Below are positions 16,380-23,871 of a stretch of DNA of 46,300 nt, piece by piece (the stretch's first letter is position 1; each line of letters opens with the position of its first letter). The stretch comes from Lachnospiraceae bacterium (GTDB lineage: Bacteria > Bacillota > Clostridia > Lachnospirales > Lachnospiraceae): contig JAILPS010000016.1 of assembly GCA_024699325.1 (NCBI GenBank), forward strand, positions 1 through 46,300. The letters are read 5' to 3'. The notes below the pieces were generated by a model that worked only from the letters and a program-made list of their open reading frames with translations, ran no database searches and was not told where the DNA came from. The position numbers and the translations under genes are program-made.

Positions 16380-17537
16380 ATGAGAGACGAACTCAGAAAA
16401 AGTTACAGGGGAACAACATTTTTGAACATTGCTATCAGCGCCGGTTTAACGGCGCTGTTGCTGCTTGTAATGGTAGAGAATCTGGCGCTTATTGAGGAGG
16501 CCTTCACGGCTCTTGCGGCCAGATTTAACGTGAGCAGCCACGCCATAATAGCTAAATACACGGCGATGCTTATGTCGCTTCTTGGAATACTGTGTTTTGG
16601 CGGAATGTTTCTGATACTCCAGTCATCACAGGCTAAATACATCAGACAGATTACCCAGGCCATGGATGAGCTCAGCAAGGGGAATCTAAACATTGATGTG
16701 CCTGTTGTGGGAGATGATGAGCTGGCCAGCCTTGCCTCATCGCTAAACACCATGGCGGATGATATTCAGACACTTATTGAGAGGGAGAGAGCCACAGAGA
16801 AGAGCAAGAATGAGCTTATCACTAATGTGGCGCACGACCTTAGAACTCCGCTCACAAGTATTCTGGGATATCTTGAGCTGCTTGAGGCCAGACCTGACAT
16901 TGACGAGCAGACCAGACAGAAATACATATCCATTGCCTGCATGAAGGCGAAGCATTTGCAGGGACTTATAGAGGAACTGTTTGGCTTCACGAAGCTTAAC
17001 TACGGCAAGCTTGCGCTTCGCGTGTCAGAGCTTGACATTGTGCAGTTACTCAACCAGCTGATTGACGAGTTCTATCCTGTGTTTGACAATAACGGCATAG
17101 AGTGCGAGTTTAGCACCAATGTACAGGAACTCAGAATGACAGCCGACGGAGCGCTTATCGCCAGACTGTTTGACAACCTTATAAACAACGCTGTAAAATA
17201 CGGTAAGGACGGCAAGATGCTTATCGTCAAGCTCAACTACGCAGAGCCCGTAGTCACCATCACCGTGACTAACTTCGGCGCCGTGATACCTGAGGAGGAG
17301 ATACCTTACCTGTTTAACAAGTTCTACAGGACGGAGAAGTCGAGGTCCTCAACCACGGGCGGAACAGGCCTGGGACTTGCCATCGCCAAAAACATTGCCG
17401 AGCTGCACGGTGGAAGCATCAGCTGCAGAAGCAGCATCAAGGGCACGGATTTTGAGGTGAAGCTTCGAACGGATTTTGACGGAGACAGAGAGAATTTCAA
17501 AAATATAGACGGGGAAAATGATGGAACAGTGGATTAG
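16380..17537 (+). CDS. Membrane sensor histidine kinase, VanS-like (385 aa)
   Basis: There are two membrane segments (near residues 14-33 and 61-82) with a short extracellular loop of about 27 residues. A HAMP linker (85-135) and dimerisation domain follow, with phospho-acceptor His152 in 'NVAHDLRTPL'. The ATPase domain has an N-box ('NLINNAVKYG'), 'NLFNKFYRT'-like F-box and G-box 'TGGTGLGLAIAKNI'. It partners the regulator encoded one base upstream. The small loop suggests it senses signals in or near the membrane or through a partner. The 3' end overlaps the next gene by 20 bp, which ties the kinase to the membrane protein at 17518. Confidence 0.95.
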   Translation: MRDELRKSYRGTTFLNIAISAGLTALLLLVMVENLALIEEAFTALAARFNVSSHAIIAKYTAMLMSLLGILCFGGMFLILQSSQAKYIRQITQAMDELSKGNLNIDVPVVGDDELASLASSLNTMADDIQTLIERERATEKSKNELITNVAHDLRTPLTSILGYLELLEARPDIDEQTRQKYISIACMKAKHLQGLIEELFGFTKLNYGKLALRVSELDIVQLLNQLIDEFYPVFDNNGIECEFSTNVQELRMTADGALIARLFDNLINNAVKYGKDGKMLIVKLNYAEPVVTITVTNFGAVIPEEEIPYLFNKFYRTEKSRSSTTGGTGLGLAIAKNIAELHGGSISCRSSIKGTDFEVKLRTDFDGDRENFKNIDGENDGTVD

Positions 17538-18459
17538 GGACGCGATATTCTATTCAAACAGCTATTTTAAGAGCCGTGAAATGCTGACTATATTCCTGGG
17601 CATTGTAGCCTTTTATGTGCTTGTTGTCATTCCCGGAAGCTATTTTTGGCTTAAAAAGAGGGACAAGCTCAAGTACTTAAGGGAGTATATAATCGTGGTT
17701 TCACTTTTGTTCTCCTTCGTGATATTCGTGATTGGAGCCAAAACCAGACTGACAGCGCCAACATTTACATATCTGAGACTGATAGATGAGACTGCGGGGG
17801 GCAGCGAGACTGTATACGCGAGCCTTCAGCTTCCCTATAAGGGCGCGGCTGCGATAGAGCTAAACCCTGACTATGATGTCGTCATGGTGGACATGAACGT
17901 GGGTGTTGGAGCTAATGCAGGGTTTGAGGGTCCGGACGGGGAGATGAGACCGGAGGGGCCTGCAGGTATGGAGGGCTTTACAGGACCTGATGGGATGGGA
18001 CCAGGGGATAACCCGGACGGTACAGGAGAGGAACACCTAAAGCCTGAAATCAATATCGAGGAGAATTCCGTTATATCGCCAAACTATGTGACTCTAAAAA
18101 GACAGGATTCTCCTGAAGCGGGGATTAGCGCAAACATCAGGGAGGTTTCCTGGGGCTACAGCCTGGTTATAGAGAACGGTTTAGAGGATGCGATTATCGG
18201 CGGATATCTTGTAAGGGGCGATGAAGCTGCCGCTATTGGAACAATGGACGGCGCATCAAGTGATAGAGTTCAGGTTGGGGCAGAGGCCTTCGGGGCGATA
18301 AGCGATGACTGTCTTGCAGGCATCGTCTCAGGCATAGAGGGCGACTGTGAATATGTCTTAGTGCTCGAGGTGGACGCGGGCGTGGATGATCTTATAACCA
18401 ACTATGAGAGTTGGGACACCAGAGGAAGAACATTTGTAATCATAGGCTGTGAGGAGTAA
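17518..18459 (+). CDS. Two-pass membrane protein with Gly/Pro/Glu-rich insert, unknown function (313 aa)
   Basis: The family is not recognised. Membrane segments lie near residues 22-44 and 54-77. The remainder, about 235 residues, should be extracellular. It contains a low-complexity Gly/Pro stretch near 140-180 with collagen-like spacing ('GFEGPDGEM', 'EGPAGMEG', 'TGPDGMGPG'), then a beta-rich domain ending at 'TFVIIGCEE'. The start overlaps the kinase gene by 20 bp and the ATPase gene begins 2 bases after the stop. Its position between the sensor kinase and its transporter suggests an accessory sensor or ligand-binding subunit, by analogy with other kinase-transporter modules (inference). 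Confidence 0.8.
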   Translation: MMEQWIRDAIFYSNSYFKSREMLTIFLGIVAFYVLVVIPGSYFWLKKRDKLKYLREYIIVVSLLFSFVIFVIGAKTRLTAPTFTYLRLIDETAGGSETVYASLQLPYKGAAAIELNPDYDVVMVDMNVGVGANAGFEGPDGEMRPEGPAGMEGFTGPDGMGPGDNPDGTGEEHLKPEINIEENSVISPNYVTLKRQDSPEAGISANIREVSWGYSLVIENGLEDAIIGGYLVRGDEAAAIGTMDGASSDRVQVGAEAFGAISDDCLAGIVSGIEGDCEYVLVLEVDAGVDDLITNYESWDTRGRTFVIIGCEE

Positions 18460-18461
18460 CT

Positions 18462-19385
18462 ATGAGTAATCTTATAGCTGAGGGCGTAAATGTATCGCTT
18501 AAAGGCAGAAATATTTTAAAAAACATTACCATGACCGTGCAGCCCGGAGAGGTTGTGTTAGTGTCCGGCTGTAACGGATGCGGCAAGACAACTCTTATCA
18601 AGACCCTGGCGGGGCTTATCAGACCGAAGAGCGGAGACATAGAGATATGTGGCATGCACTACGGTGAGAAGGGTATATATAAGCATGTCGGATATGCGCC
18701 GTGGAGATTTGGCGTCTACGATTCGGTCAAGGTTTTTGAATACCTTGTGTACTACGCCGCTGCGGGCAGACTGACCGGACTTATGGCCAGAAAACGTATC
18801 GAGCATCTATTAGATGTGTTCGAGATGACCGACAGGGCGGACGATGATGTCACAGAGCTGTCTGCGGGAATGCTTCAGAGGCTTAATATCATCAGGTGTA
18901 TTCTGCATAACCCTGAGGTGCTTCTGTTTGACGAGCCGCTTAACTGCTTGGACACGGCCGGAAGGAGTTTGTTTAGCAGATGTGTGAAGGAGGATGCGCA
19001 GAGGGGCAAGAGCATAGTGATCAGCTCCCACAATCTAACACAGATGGAGAATATATGTACCTCCGTGTGCTTCATGAAGCAGGGCGAGATAGTGTTCAGG
19101 AACAGCTTAGACCATATGCTTCGGGAGAACGCAGGCAAGAGCATGGTGAAAATCGTTCTGGCGGATTCAGGCCAGCTTCAGGACGCCATCAGGGTACTCA
19201 GACCCCTCGATGTTGTCAGGACTCTGTCAAGCCGGAATAACGAAATACTTGTGAATCTTAAGGACAGCGAGGGTGCGTTTGAGGATATGCTCAATATTTT
19301 CCTGCAGCACAATATTGCAACTCTCACATTTGCAAGAGAGAACAGAACTCTAGAGGATATATTTAACGATTATTTTGAGGTATAG
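18462..19385 (+). CDS. ABC transporter ATP-binding protein (307 aa)
   Basis: Nucleotide-binding domain with Walker A 'GCNGCGKTT' (near residues 37-45, with two cysteines), a variant signature 'ELSAGMLQRLN', Walker B 'VLLFDEPLNCLD' and switch histidine in 'VISSHNLTQ'. A C-terminal extension of about 85 residues after the core is typical of BcrA/DrrA-like exporter subunits. A GAGGAG site precedes the ATG. The permease gene follows by 2 bases. The LSAGM signature is less common than LSGGQ but occurs in exporters of this class. Probably exports or extracts an envelope-active compound under control of the upstream two-component system. Confidence 0.93.
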   Translation: MSNLIAEGVNVSLKGRNILKNITMTVQPGEVVLVSGCNGCGKTTLIKTLAGLIRPKSGDIEICGMHYGEKGIYKHVGYAPWRFGVYDSVKVFEYLVYYAAAGRLTGLMARKRIEHLLDVFEMTDRADDDVTELSAGMLQRLNIIRCILHNPEVLLFDEPLNCLDTAGRSLFSRCVKEDAQRGKSIVISSHNLTQMENICTSVCFMKQGEIVFRNSLDHMLRENAGKSMVKIVLADSGQLQDAIRVLRPLDVVRTLSSRNNEILVNLKDSEGAFEDMLNIFLQHNIATLTFARENRTLEDIFNDYFEV

Positions 19386-19387
19386 AA

Positions 19388-20242
19388 GTGAACAGAAATC
19401 CTGTCTATAAACGAGAAGTATTGAGAATAGTCAGAGCGCCGAGAATGCTTATGACCATATTCTTCTTTAATCTGGTGTTGGCGATGGTCGGTATCACGAG
19501 CATCGCGGCGATCATGAACAGAACTTCAAGCCTGTCCAACATGGATTACTCCACGGTCGTGAGAGTCTACGAGCTCTTAGCGCTGGTGGATGGCTTCTTA
19601 GTCATTGTCATGATGCCAACGCTCACCGCCGGAGGCATATGCCATGAGAGGGAGAAGAACACATTTGACACGTTATATGTCTCAGGCATAAGCGCTTCAA
19701 GCATAATTATGGGGAAGCTGATGGCGGCCCTGTCAATAGTTATGACGATAGTTGTGTCAACGCTTCCGCTTCTGTCGCTTGCGTTCGTGTTTGGCGGCAT
19801 CAGATATCTGACTCTTATCGCCATGGTTGCCATACTGTTTGTGCACGCGGCGTATATTGGAAGCATGTCGCTTGCTTTTTCGGCGTACGCTAAGACCATC
19901 ACATTTTCAATAACGGGCTCATACGCGGCCATCATCTGCACTTCCGTTGGAACAGTGGTCATGTGCTATCTGTTCAATGCGGTTGGCATGGGATTTAGGT
20001 GGCTATATTACATACTGCTCTTTAACCCTGCGTACACATTGGTTGTGTTCATATTCAGGCAGGTGGGAGATGACAGAGCGGTCAGCTTTCTGCACAGGTT
20101 CTGCGGTCTGCCGGATAGCGGATTTGTGATAGACAACTGGTCGGCGGTGAGCATTAGCGTGCAGCTCATTGTGACGGCGGCTTTGATAATTATTGCCATG
20201 AGTGGAATAAGCATTTACCCCAGAAGATGCAGGAATAAATAG
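19388..20242 (+). CDS. ABC-2-type permease (284 aa)
   Basis: Six hydrophobic segments, near residues 19-42, 58-80, 105-130, 137-160, 172-200 and 250-275. The loop 'GGICHEREKNTFDTLYVSGIS' region before the third is the classic ABC-2 coupling motif ('EREKNTFDTL'). The GTG start has GAGGT 9 bases upstream. It forms the membrane half of the transporter with the ATPase before it and is the last gene of the two-component/ABC operon, followed by a terminator at 20301. Confidence 0.9.
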   Translation: MNRNPVYKREVLRIVRAPRMLMTIFFFNLVLAMVGITSIAAIMNRTSSLSNMDYSTVVRVYELLALVDGFLVIVMMPTLTAGGICHEREKNTFDTLYVSGISASSIIMGKLMAALSIVMTIVVSTLPLLSLAFVFGGIRYLTLIAMVAILFVHAAYIGSMSLAFSAYAKTITFSITGSYAAIICTSVGTVVMCYLFNAVGMGFRWLYYILLFNPAYTLVVFIFRQVGDDRAVSFLHRFCGLPDSGFVIDNWSAVSISVQLIVTAALIIIAMSGISIYPRRCRNK

Positions 20243-20266
20243 ATTGAACGAATCATCAAAAATATC

Positions 20267-20295
20267 TTGAAATTGTCTTTTTTTAGTGTTAGACT
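20267..20295 (+). promoter_or_regulatory. Possible promoter for trpS upstream of the terminator
   Basis: TTGAAA (20267-20272), 17-bp spacer, TAGACT (20290-20295) with TG at 20287-20288. Transcription would start about where the 20301 hairpin begins, so the trpS transcript could carry that hairpin at its 5' end. No other promoter is seen before trpS. Confidence 0.35.
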
Positions 20296-20300
20296 TTTTT

Positions 20301-20329
20301 AGGCGTCCGTGTGAGACGGACGCCTTTTT
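20301..20329 (+). terminator. Terminator after the VanRS-like/ABC operon
   Basis: The stem AGGCGTCCG / CGGACGCCT with a 7-base loop is followed by TTTTT (20325-20329). Confidence 0.85.
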
Positions 20330-20364
20330 AGTTGTTTAATCATGTTTATATTATTGGAGGATAT

Positions 20365-21369
20365 ATGTTAGACGGAAAGAAAACGATATTTAGCGGCATG
20401 CAGGCAACCGGTAACCTGACTCTTGGAAACTATCTGGGAGCTCTTACCAACTGGGTTGACTTGGCCGATGATTATAACTGTTACTACTGTGTTGTGGATG
20501 AGCATGCGATCACTGTTAGACAGGATCCAACAGCTCTGCGCCAGAACGCCCGCAAGGTTTTGATGATCTATATCGCGGCAGGTCTCGACCCTGAGAAATG
20601 CTGCATCTACTACCAGTCACATGTCAGCGCACACGCTGAGCTTGGCTGGATTTTGGGCTGCTACACATACATGGGAGAGCTCAGCCGCATGACGCAGTTT
20701 AAGGATAAGTCAGCTAAGCACGCTGACAATATCAATGCGGGTCTGTTCACATACCCTGTTCTCATGGCTGCAGATATTTTGCTATACCAGTCTGACCTGG
20801 TTCCTGTTGGAAGCGATCAGAAGCAGCATCTTGAGCTTGCAAGAGATATCGCCATCCGTTTTAACAACATTTACGGCGATGTGTTCACTATTCCGGAGGG
20901 TTATATCCCTAAGGCAGGTGCGAGAATCATGAGCCTTCAGGACCCGACCAAGAAGATGAGCAAGTCTGACGAGAACGAGAATGCTACCATTCACATTCTT
21001 GACAAGCCTGACGATATCATCCGCAAGTTTAAGCGCGCGGTGACAGATTCTGTGGGCATCATTCAGTACACAGATGATCAGCCGGGCATCAGAAACCTTA
21101 TAGATATTTACACAGCCTGCACAGGCAAAACTGTTGACGAGACTGTAAGAGAATTTGACGGCAAGGGCTACGGCGATTTCAAGATGGCTGTAGGAGAGGT
21201 CGTTGTGGATAAGTTAGCGCCTATTCAGGCCAGATATGATGAGCTTGCTAAGGATAAGGCGTATGTTGACTCTATTATCAAGAACAATGCGGAGAAGGCA
21301 TCCTACTTTGCCAACAAGACACTTCGCAAGGTTCAGAAGAAGATTGGCTATCCAGAGCGCATAAGATAA
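20365..21369 (+). CDS. trpS: Tryptophanyl-tRNA synthetase (334 aa)
   Basis: Charges tRNA-Trp. Class I synthetase with the HIGH-like 'GNLTLGNYLGA' near residue 15 and the KMSKS loop 'KKMSKSDEN' near 195. 'YPVLMAADILLY' and 'GSDQKQHLELARDIA' are diagnostic of bacterial TrpRS. ATG 20365 is chosen because TTGGAGG lies 7 bases upstream and the protein then begins 'MLDGKKTIFSG'. A TTG further up (20332) has no ribosome site. No T-box leader fits between the upstream gene and this start. The transglutaminase-like lipoprotein gene follows by 9 bases. Confidence 0.97.
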   Translation: MLDGKKTIFSGMQATGNLTLGNYLGALTNWVDLADDYNCYYCVVDEHAITVRQDPTALRQNARKVLMIYIAAGLDPEKCCIYYQSHVSAHAELGWILGCYTYMGELSRMTQFKDKSAKHADNINAGLFTYPVLMAADILLYQSDLVPVGSDQKQHLELARDIAIRFNNIYGDVFTIPEGYIPKAGARIMSLQDPTKKMSKSDENENATIHILDKPDDIIRKFKRAVTDSVGIIQYTDDQPGIRNLIDIYTACTGKTVDETVREFDGKGYGDFKMAVGEVVVDKLAPIQARYDELAKDKAYVDSIIKNNAEKASYFANKTLRKVQKKIGYPERIR

Positions 21370-21378
21370 GGAGCAACA

Positions 21379-22413
21379 TTGAAAAATAGAATATTAATCC
21401 TGGTTTGTTTTATGGCCATGTTCACGCTCGTTGGGTGCTCGGCGCTCGAGGAGCTTGATAAAGTACTCTCTGATAACGGGGAGTCAGGCCCTGATCCTTC
21501 GACAGTTGTTATCACTGAGAAGGCGGCGGAAGCGGTAAGTATTCCAAGCGACGCGGCCTCAGGGAGCGCAGAACAAACTCGGACCCAGGAGAGTAAGGTG
21601 GTCAGGGACCCTTCGGTTTTGGACGCTCTTACAATTCCCGAGGGCATGCATCTTACAAGGGAGGACGAAAACTTCCTATACGAGTATGCCTATATTACAG
21701 GGGATGAGACACTTCTGGTTGACGAGGAGAAGCAGATATTATCTGTTGTCAGAACAGTTTGTGACGCCCTCGCCGATAGTGATGATTATGGCAAAGTGAT
21801 AGGAGTTCACGACTATCTCTCTGACACAATCTCTTACGATTTCGGAGAAAGACCGTACGATGAATACGGTGCATTTGTTGAGAAGATGGCAGTGTGCCAG
21901 GGATATTCATATGCATTTAAGCTGTGCATGGATATCTGTGGAATTGACTGCATAACCGTCGGGGGAACGGCGGATAACGGTAAGGAAGTTCTGTCCCACG
22001 CCTGGAATATGGTGAGACTGGATGACAGATGGTACCATGTGGATGTCACATGGGATGACGCGTATAATGTGAGCTACAACGGCAGCTGGTGCCACATGTA
22101 TTTGGGCCTGAACGACAATATTATGTCGAAGGACCACGAGTGGTCGACCATAGTTCAGGGGCTTCACGGTCTGGAGAAGATACCTACCTGTGATGACCTG
22201 ACCTACTATTACTACACAGCATTTGGCAAGTGCGCCACCTCTCAGGAGGAGTTAGAGGCTCTGTTTGAGGTGGAGTTTAACGACGGCGTCACCACGATAG
22301 AGATACTGTGCACAGGGTTCGAGGCTGACACAGCATTTGTGGGAAGATACACATCCTGCAAGCTTCTCACGCAGAAGAGCCCCGACAGAAAAGTCTACTG
22401 TTTTATAATTTAA
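21379..22413 (+). CDS. Lipoprotein with transglutaminase-like domain (344 aa)
   Basis: The lipoprotein signal ends in 'LVGC' (cysteine at residue 20), followed by a Ser/Thr/Glu-rich linker to about 80. A transglutaminase-like (cysteine protease fold) core lies at about 130-230. The catalytic triad can be placed: Cys173 in 'MAVCQGYS', His207 in 'LSHAWNMV' and Asp222 in 'YHVDVTWDD'. Such domains process or cross-link peptides at the cell surface in Firmicutes, but the substrate is unknown. The start is TTG with AAGGAG 6 bases upstream; no better ATG exists. The gene follows trpS closely, which may be chance read-through rather than a functional link. Confidence 0.88.
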   Translation: MKNRILILVCFMAMFTLVGCSALEELDKVLSDNGESGPDPSTVVITEKAAEAVSIPSDAASGSAEQTRTQESKVVRDPSVLDALTIPEGMHLTREDENFLYEYAYITGDETLLVDEEKQILSVVRTVCDALADSDDYGKVIGVHDYLSDTISYDFGERPYDEYGAFVEKMAVCQGYSYAFKLCMDICGIDCITVGGTADNGKEVLSHAWNMVRLDDRWYHVDVTWDDAYNVSYNGSWCHMYLGLNDNIMSKDHEWSTIVQGLHGLEKIPTCDDLTYYYYTAFGKCATSQEELEALFEVEFNDGVTTIEILCTGFEADTAFVGRYTSCKLLTQKSPDRKVYCFII

Positions 22414-22426
22414 TACTTAGAATAGC

Positions 22427-22454
22427 AATCCCTCCGGAAACTTCCGGAGGGATT
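22427..22454. terminator. Bidirectional terminator between convergent genes
   Basis: A perfect 13-bp inverted repeat AATCCCTCCGGAA / TTCCGGAGGGATT with a 2-base centre lies between the lipoprotein stop and the aroC stop. It can serve both strands; T-rich sequence on each side is only moderate. Confidence 0.8.
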
Positions 22455-22457
22455 AGT

Positions 22458-23552
22458 TTATCTGTTATAGAATTCTAATATCTTATCATATCTTGAGCTC
22501 ATGTTTGCGAGAAGTGCATCCACGAGAGTCAGGGCGGTCATGGCTTCCACAACCACAACAGCTCTAGGCATGATGAGAGGATCGTGTCGGCCGCGGATGT
22601 TAACGCTTATGTCCTCGCCGTTTTTGTTTACCGTCTCCTGAGTTTTGAAGATGGAAGGTGTGGGCTTAAATGCTGCGCGAAGAACGATGGTATCGCCGTC
22701 GCTTATGCCGCCTAGTATTCCGCCAGCGTGGTTGGTCTTCTTACAAACCGCTCCGTCCTTCATGCAGAAGTTGTCGTTATTCTTAGAGCCTGTGGACGCA
22801 GCGACCGCGAAACCATCGCCAATCTCCACACCCTTGACAGCGCCGATGCTCATGATGGCCTTCGCAAGGCATGCATCTAACTTGTCAAACACAGGGCTTC
22901 CAAGTCCTGCGGGAACGCCCGTGGCAAAGCACTCTATGACGCCGCCTGAGGAATCTGTCTCGCGAAGCAGTCCGTCCACATACTCCTGTATGCGAGCGGC
23001 AGCATTGGCGTCTGGAATTCTGAAGGGGTTATTCTCTATCTCTGCCTCGTCAAATGTCTCCATGCAGACAGGGCCGATGGATTTAGTGTAGGCACAGATC
23101 TTAATGCCCATCCCCTCTAGAAGCTTCTTCGCGATAGCGCCTGCCGCAACTCTTCCGATGGTCTCGCGGCCCGAGCTTCTTCCGCCGCCTCTGTAATCCC
23201 TGAAGCCAAACTTCTCGTCAAATGTGTAATCCGCGTGGCTGGGGCGGTAGTATGAGGCAATCTCTGAGTAGTCTGAGGAGCGCTGCGTCTCATTTCTCAC
23301 CATCAGAGAGATGGGAGTGCCCGTGGTTTTGCCCTCAAACACGCCTGACATAATCTCCACCAGGTCATTCTCCTTGCGGGGAGTTGTGTATTTACTCTGA
23401 CCGGGCTTCCTTCTGTTTAACGATTCCTGTATCTCCTCGGCTGTTATGGGAATACCTGCAGGGCAGCCGTCAATCACAACGCCGATGCCGGGTCCGTGAC
23501 TCTCTCCCCAGGTAGTTATGCGAAAATATTCGCCGAATATTGAACCTGCCAT
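22458..23552 (-). CDS. aroC: Chorismate synthase (364 aa)
   Basis: Last step of the shikimate pathway: converts EPSP to chorismate using reduced FMN. Family signatures are all present: 'GESHGPGIG' at the N-terminus, 'RPSHADYTFDEKFG', 'DYRGGGRSSGRETIGRVAAGA' region, and the C-terminal 'RGRHDPLIMPRAVVVVEAM'. The length matches the usual 350-390. On the minus strand the ATG (23552) has AGGAGG 6 bases upstream. That ribosome site overlaps the stop of a 41-codon membrane-protein ORF, so the two are probably translated together. Confidence 0.97.
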   Translation of the reverse strand: MAGSIFGEYFRITTWGESHGPGIGVVIDGCPAGIPITAEEIQESLNRRKPGQSKYTTPRKENDLVEIMSGVFEGKTTGTPISLMVRNETQRSSDYSEIASYYRPSHADYTFDEKFGFRDYRGGGRSSGRETIGRVAAGAIAKKLLEGMGIKICAYTKSIGPVCMETFDEAEIENNPFRIPDANAAARIQEYVDGLLRETDSSGGVIECFATGVPAGLGSPVFDKLDACLAKAIMSIGAVKGVEIGDGFAVAASTGSKNNDNFCMKDGAVCKKTNHAGGILGGISDGDTIVLRAAFKPTPSIFKTQETVNKNGEDISVNIRGRHDPLIMPRAVVVVEAMTALTLVDALLANMSSRYDKILEFYNR

Positions 23553-23560
23553 AAAACCTC

Positions 23561-23686
23561 CTATAACGCCATAAGTATCACAGCTATGAATGCCAGAGAC
23601 AGTATGACCACCATGCTTAGAGTGGTAAAAATACTGTCAAACAGTCTGAAGTGATCTAATTCCTTAAGTGTCAAATGTTTAAACAT
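23561..23686 (-). CDS. Small membrane protein (41 aa) upstream of aroC
   Basis: A 42-codon frame on the minus strand starts ATG at 23686 with GGAG a few bases upstream and stops TAG at 23561, inside the aroC ribosome-binding region. Residues 1-17 are amphipathic and charged ('KHLTLKELDHF'); residues 20-41 are a single hydrophobic segment ('MVVILSLAFIAVIL'). The clear ribosome site, stop-to-start distance of 8 bases and membrane profile support a real gene. Function unknown. Confidence 0.6.
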   Translation of the reverse strand: MFKHLTLKELDHFRLFDSIFTTLSMVVILSLAFIAVILMAL

Positions 23687-23777
23687 ATCTGTCTCCTATG
23701 TCCGTAAGTGTTCACATTATAGAATAAAATGTACAAAATCACAAGCAAAACAGCAATAAAGAAAGTCAATTTTTCGG

Positions 23778-23806
23778 TTGATTTTGAAGGACTCATGTAT
23801 TATACT
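23778..23806 (+). promoter_or_regulatory. Sigma-A promoter for purB-purA
   Basis: TTGATT (23778-23783), 17-bp spacer, TATACT (23801-23806). The transcript leader of about 60 bases carries a 7-bp hairpin (GAATCTG 23822-23828 / CAGATTC 23839-23845). No purine riboswitch core was recognised. Confidence 0.75.
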
Positions 23807-23871
23807 TTATGCGTATTTTGCGAATCTGTGCCATTTTGCAGATTCTTATCACATTTTTAAGGAGATTTAAG

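Noticed and set aside
15674-17537. Vancomycin-resistance operon
   Set aside because: Regulator and kinase are VanR/VanS-like, but no vanH, vanA/B-type ligase, vanX or vanY gene is present; an ABC pair follows instead.
20243-20364. T-box riboswitch before trpS
   Set aside because: Only about 120 bases are available and no specifier stem or T-box word (TGGNACCGCG) is present.
22645-23091. 148-codon + strand frame within aroC
   Set aside because: Antisense shadow of chorismate synthase; the minus-strand product matches the family along its whole length.
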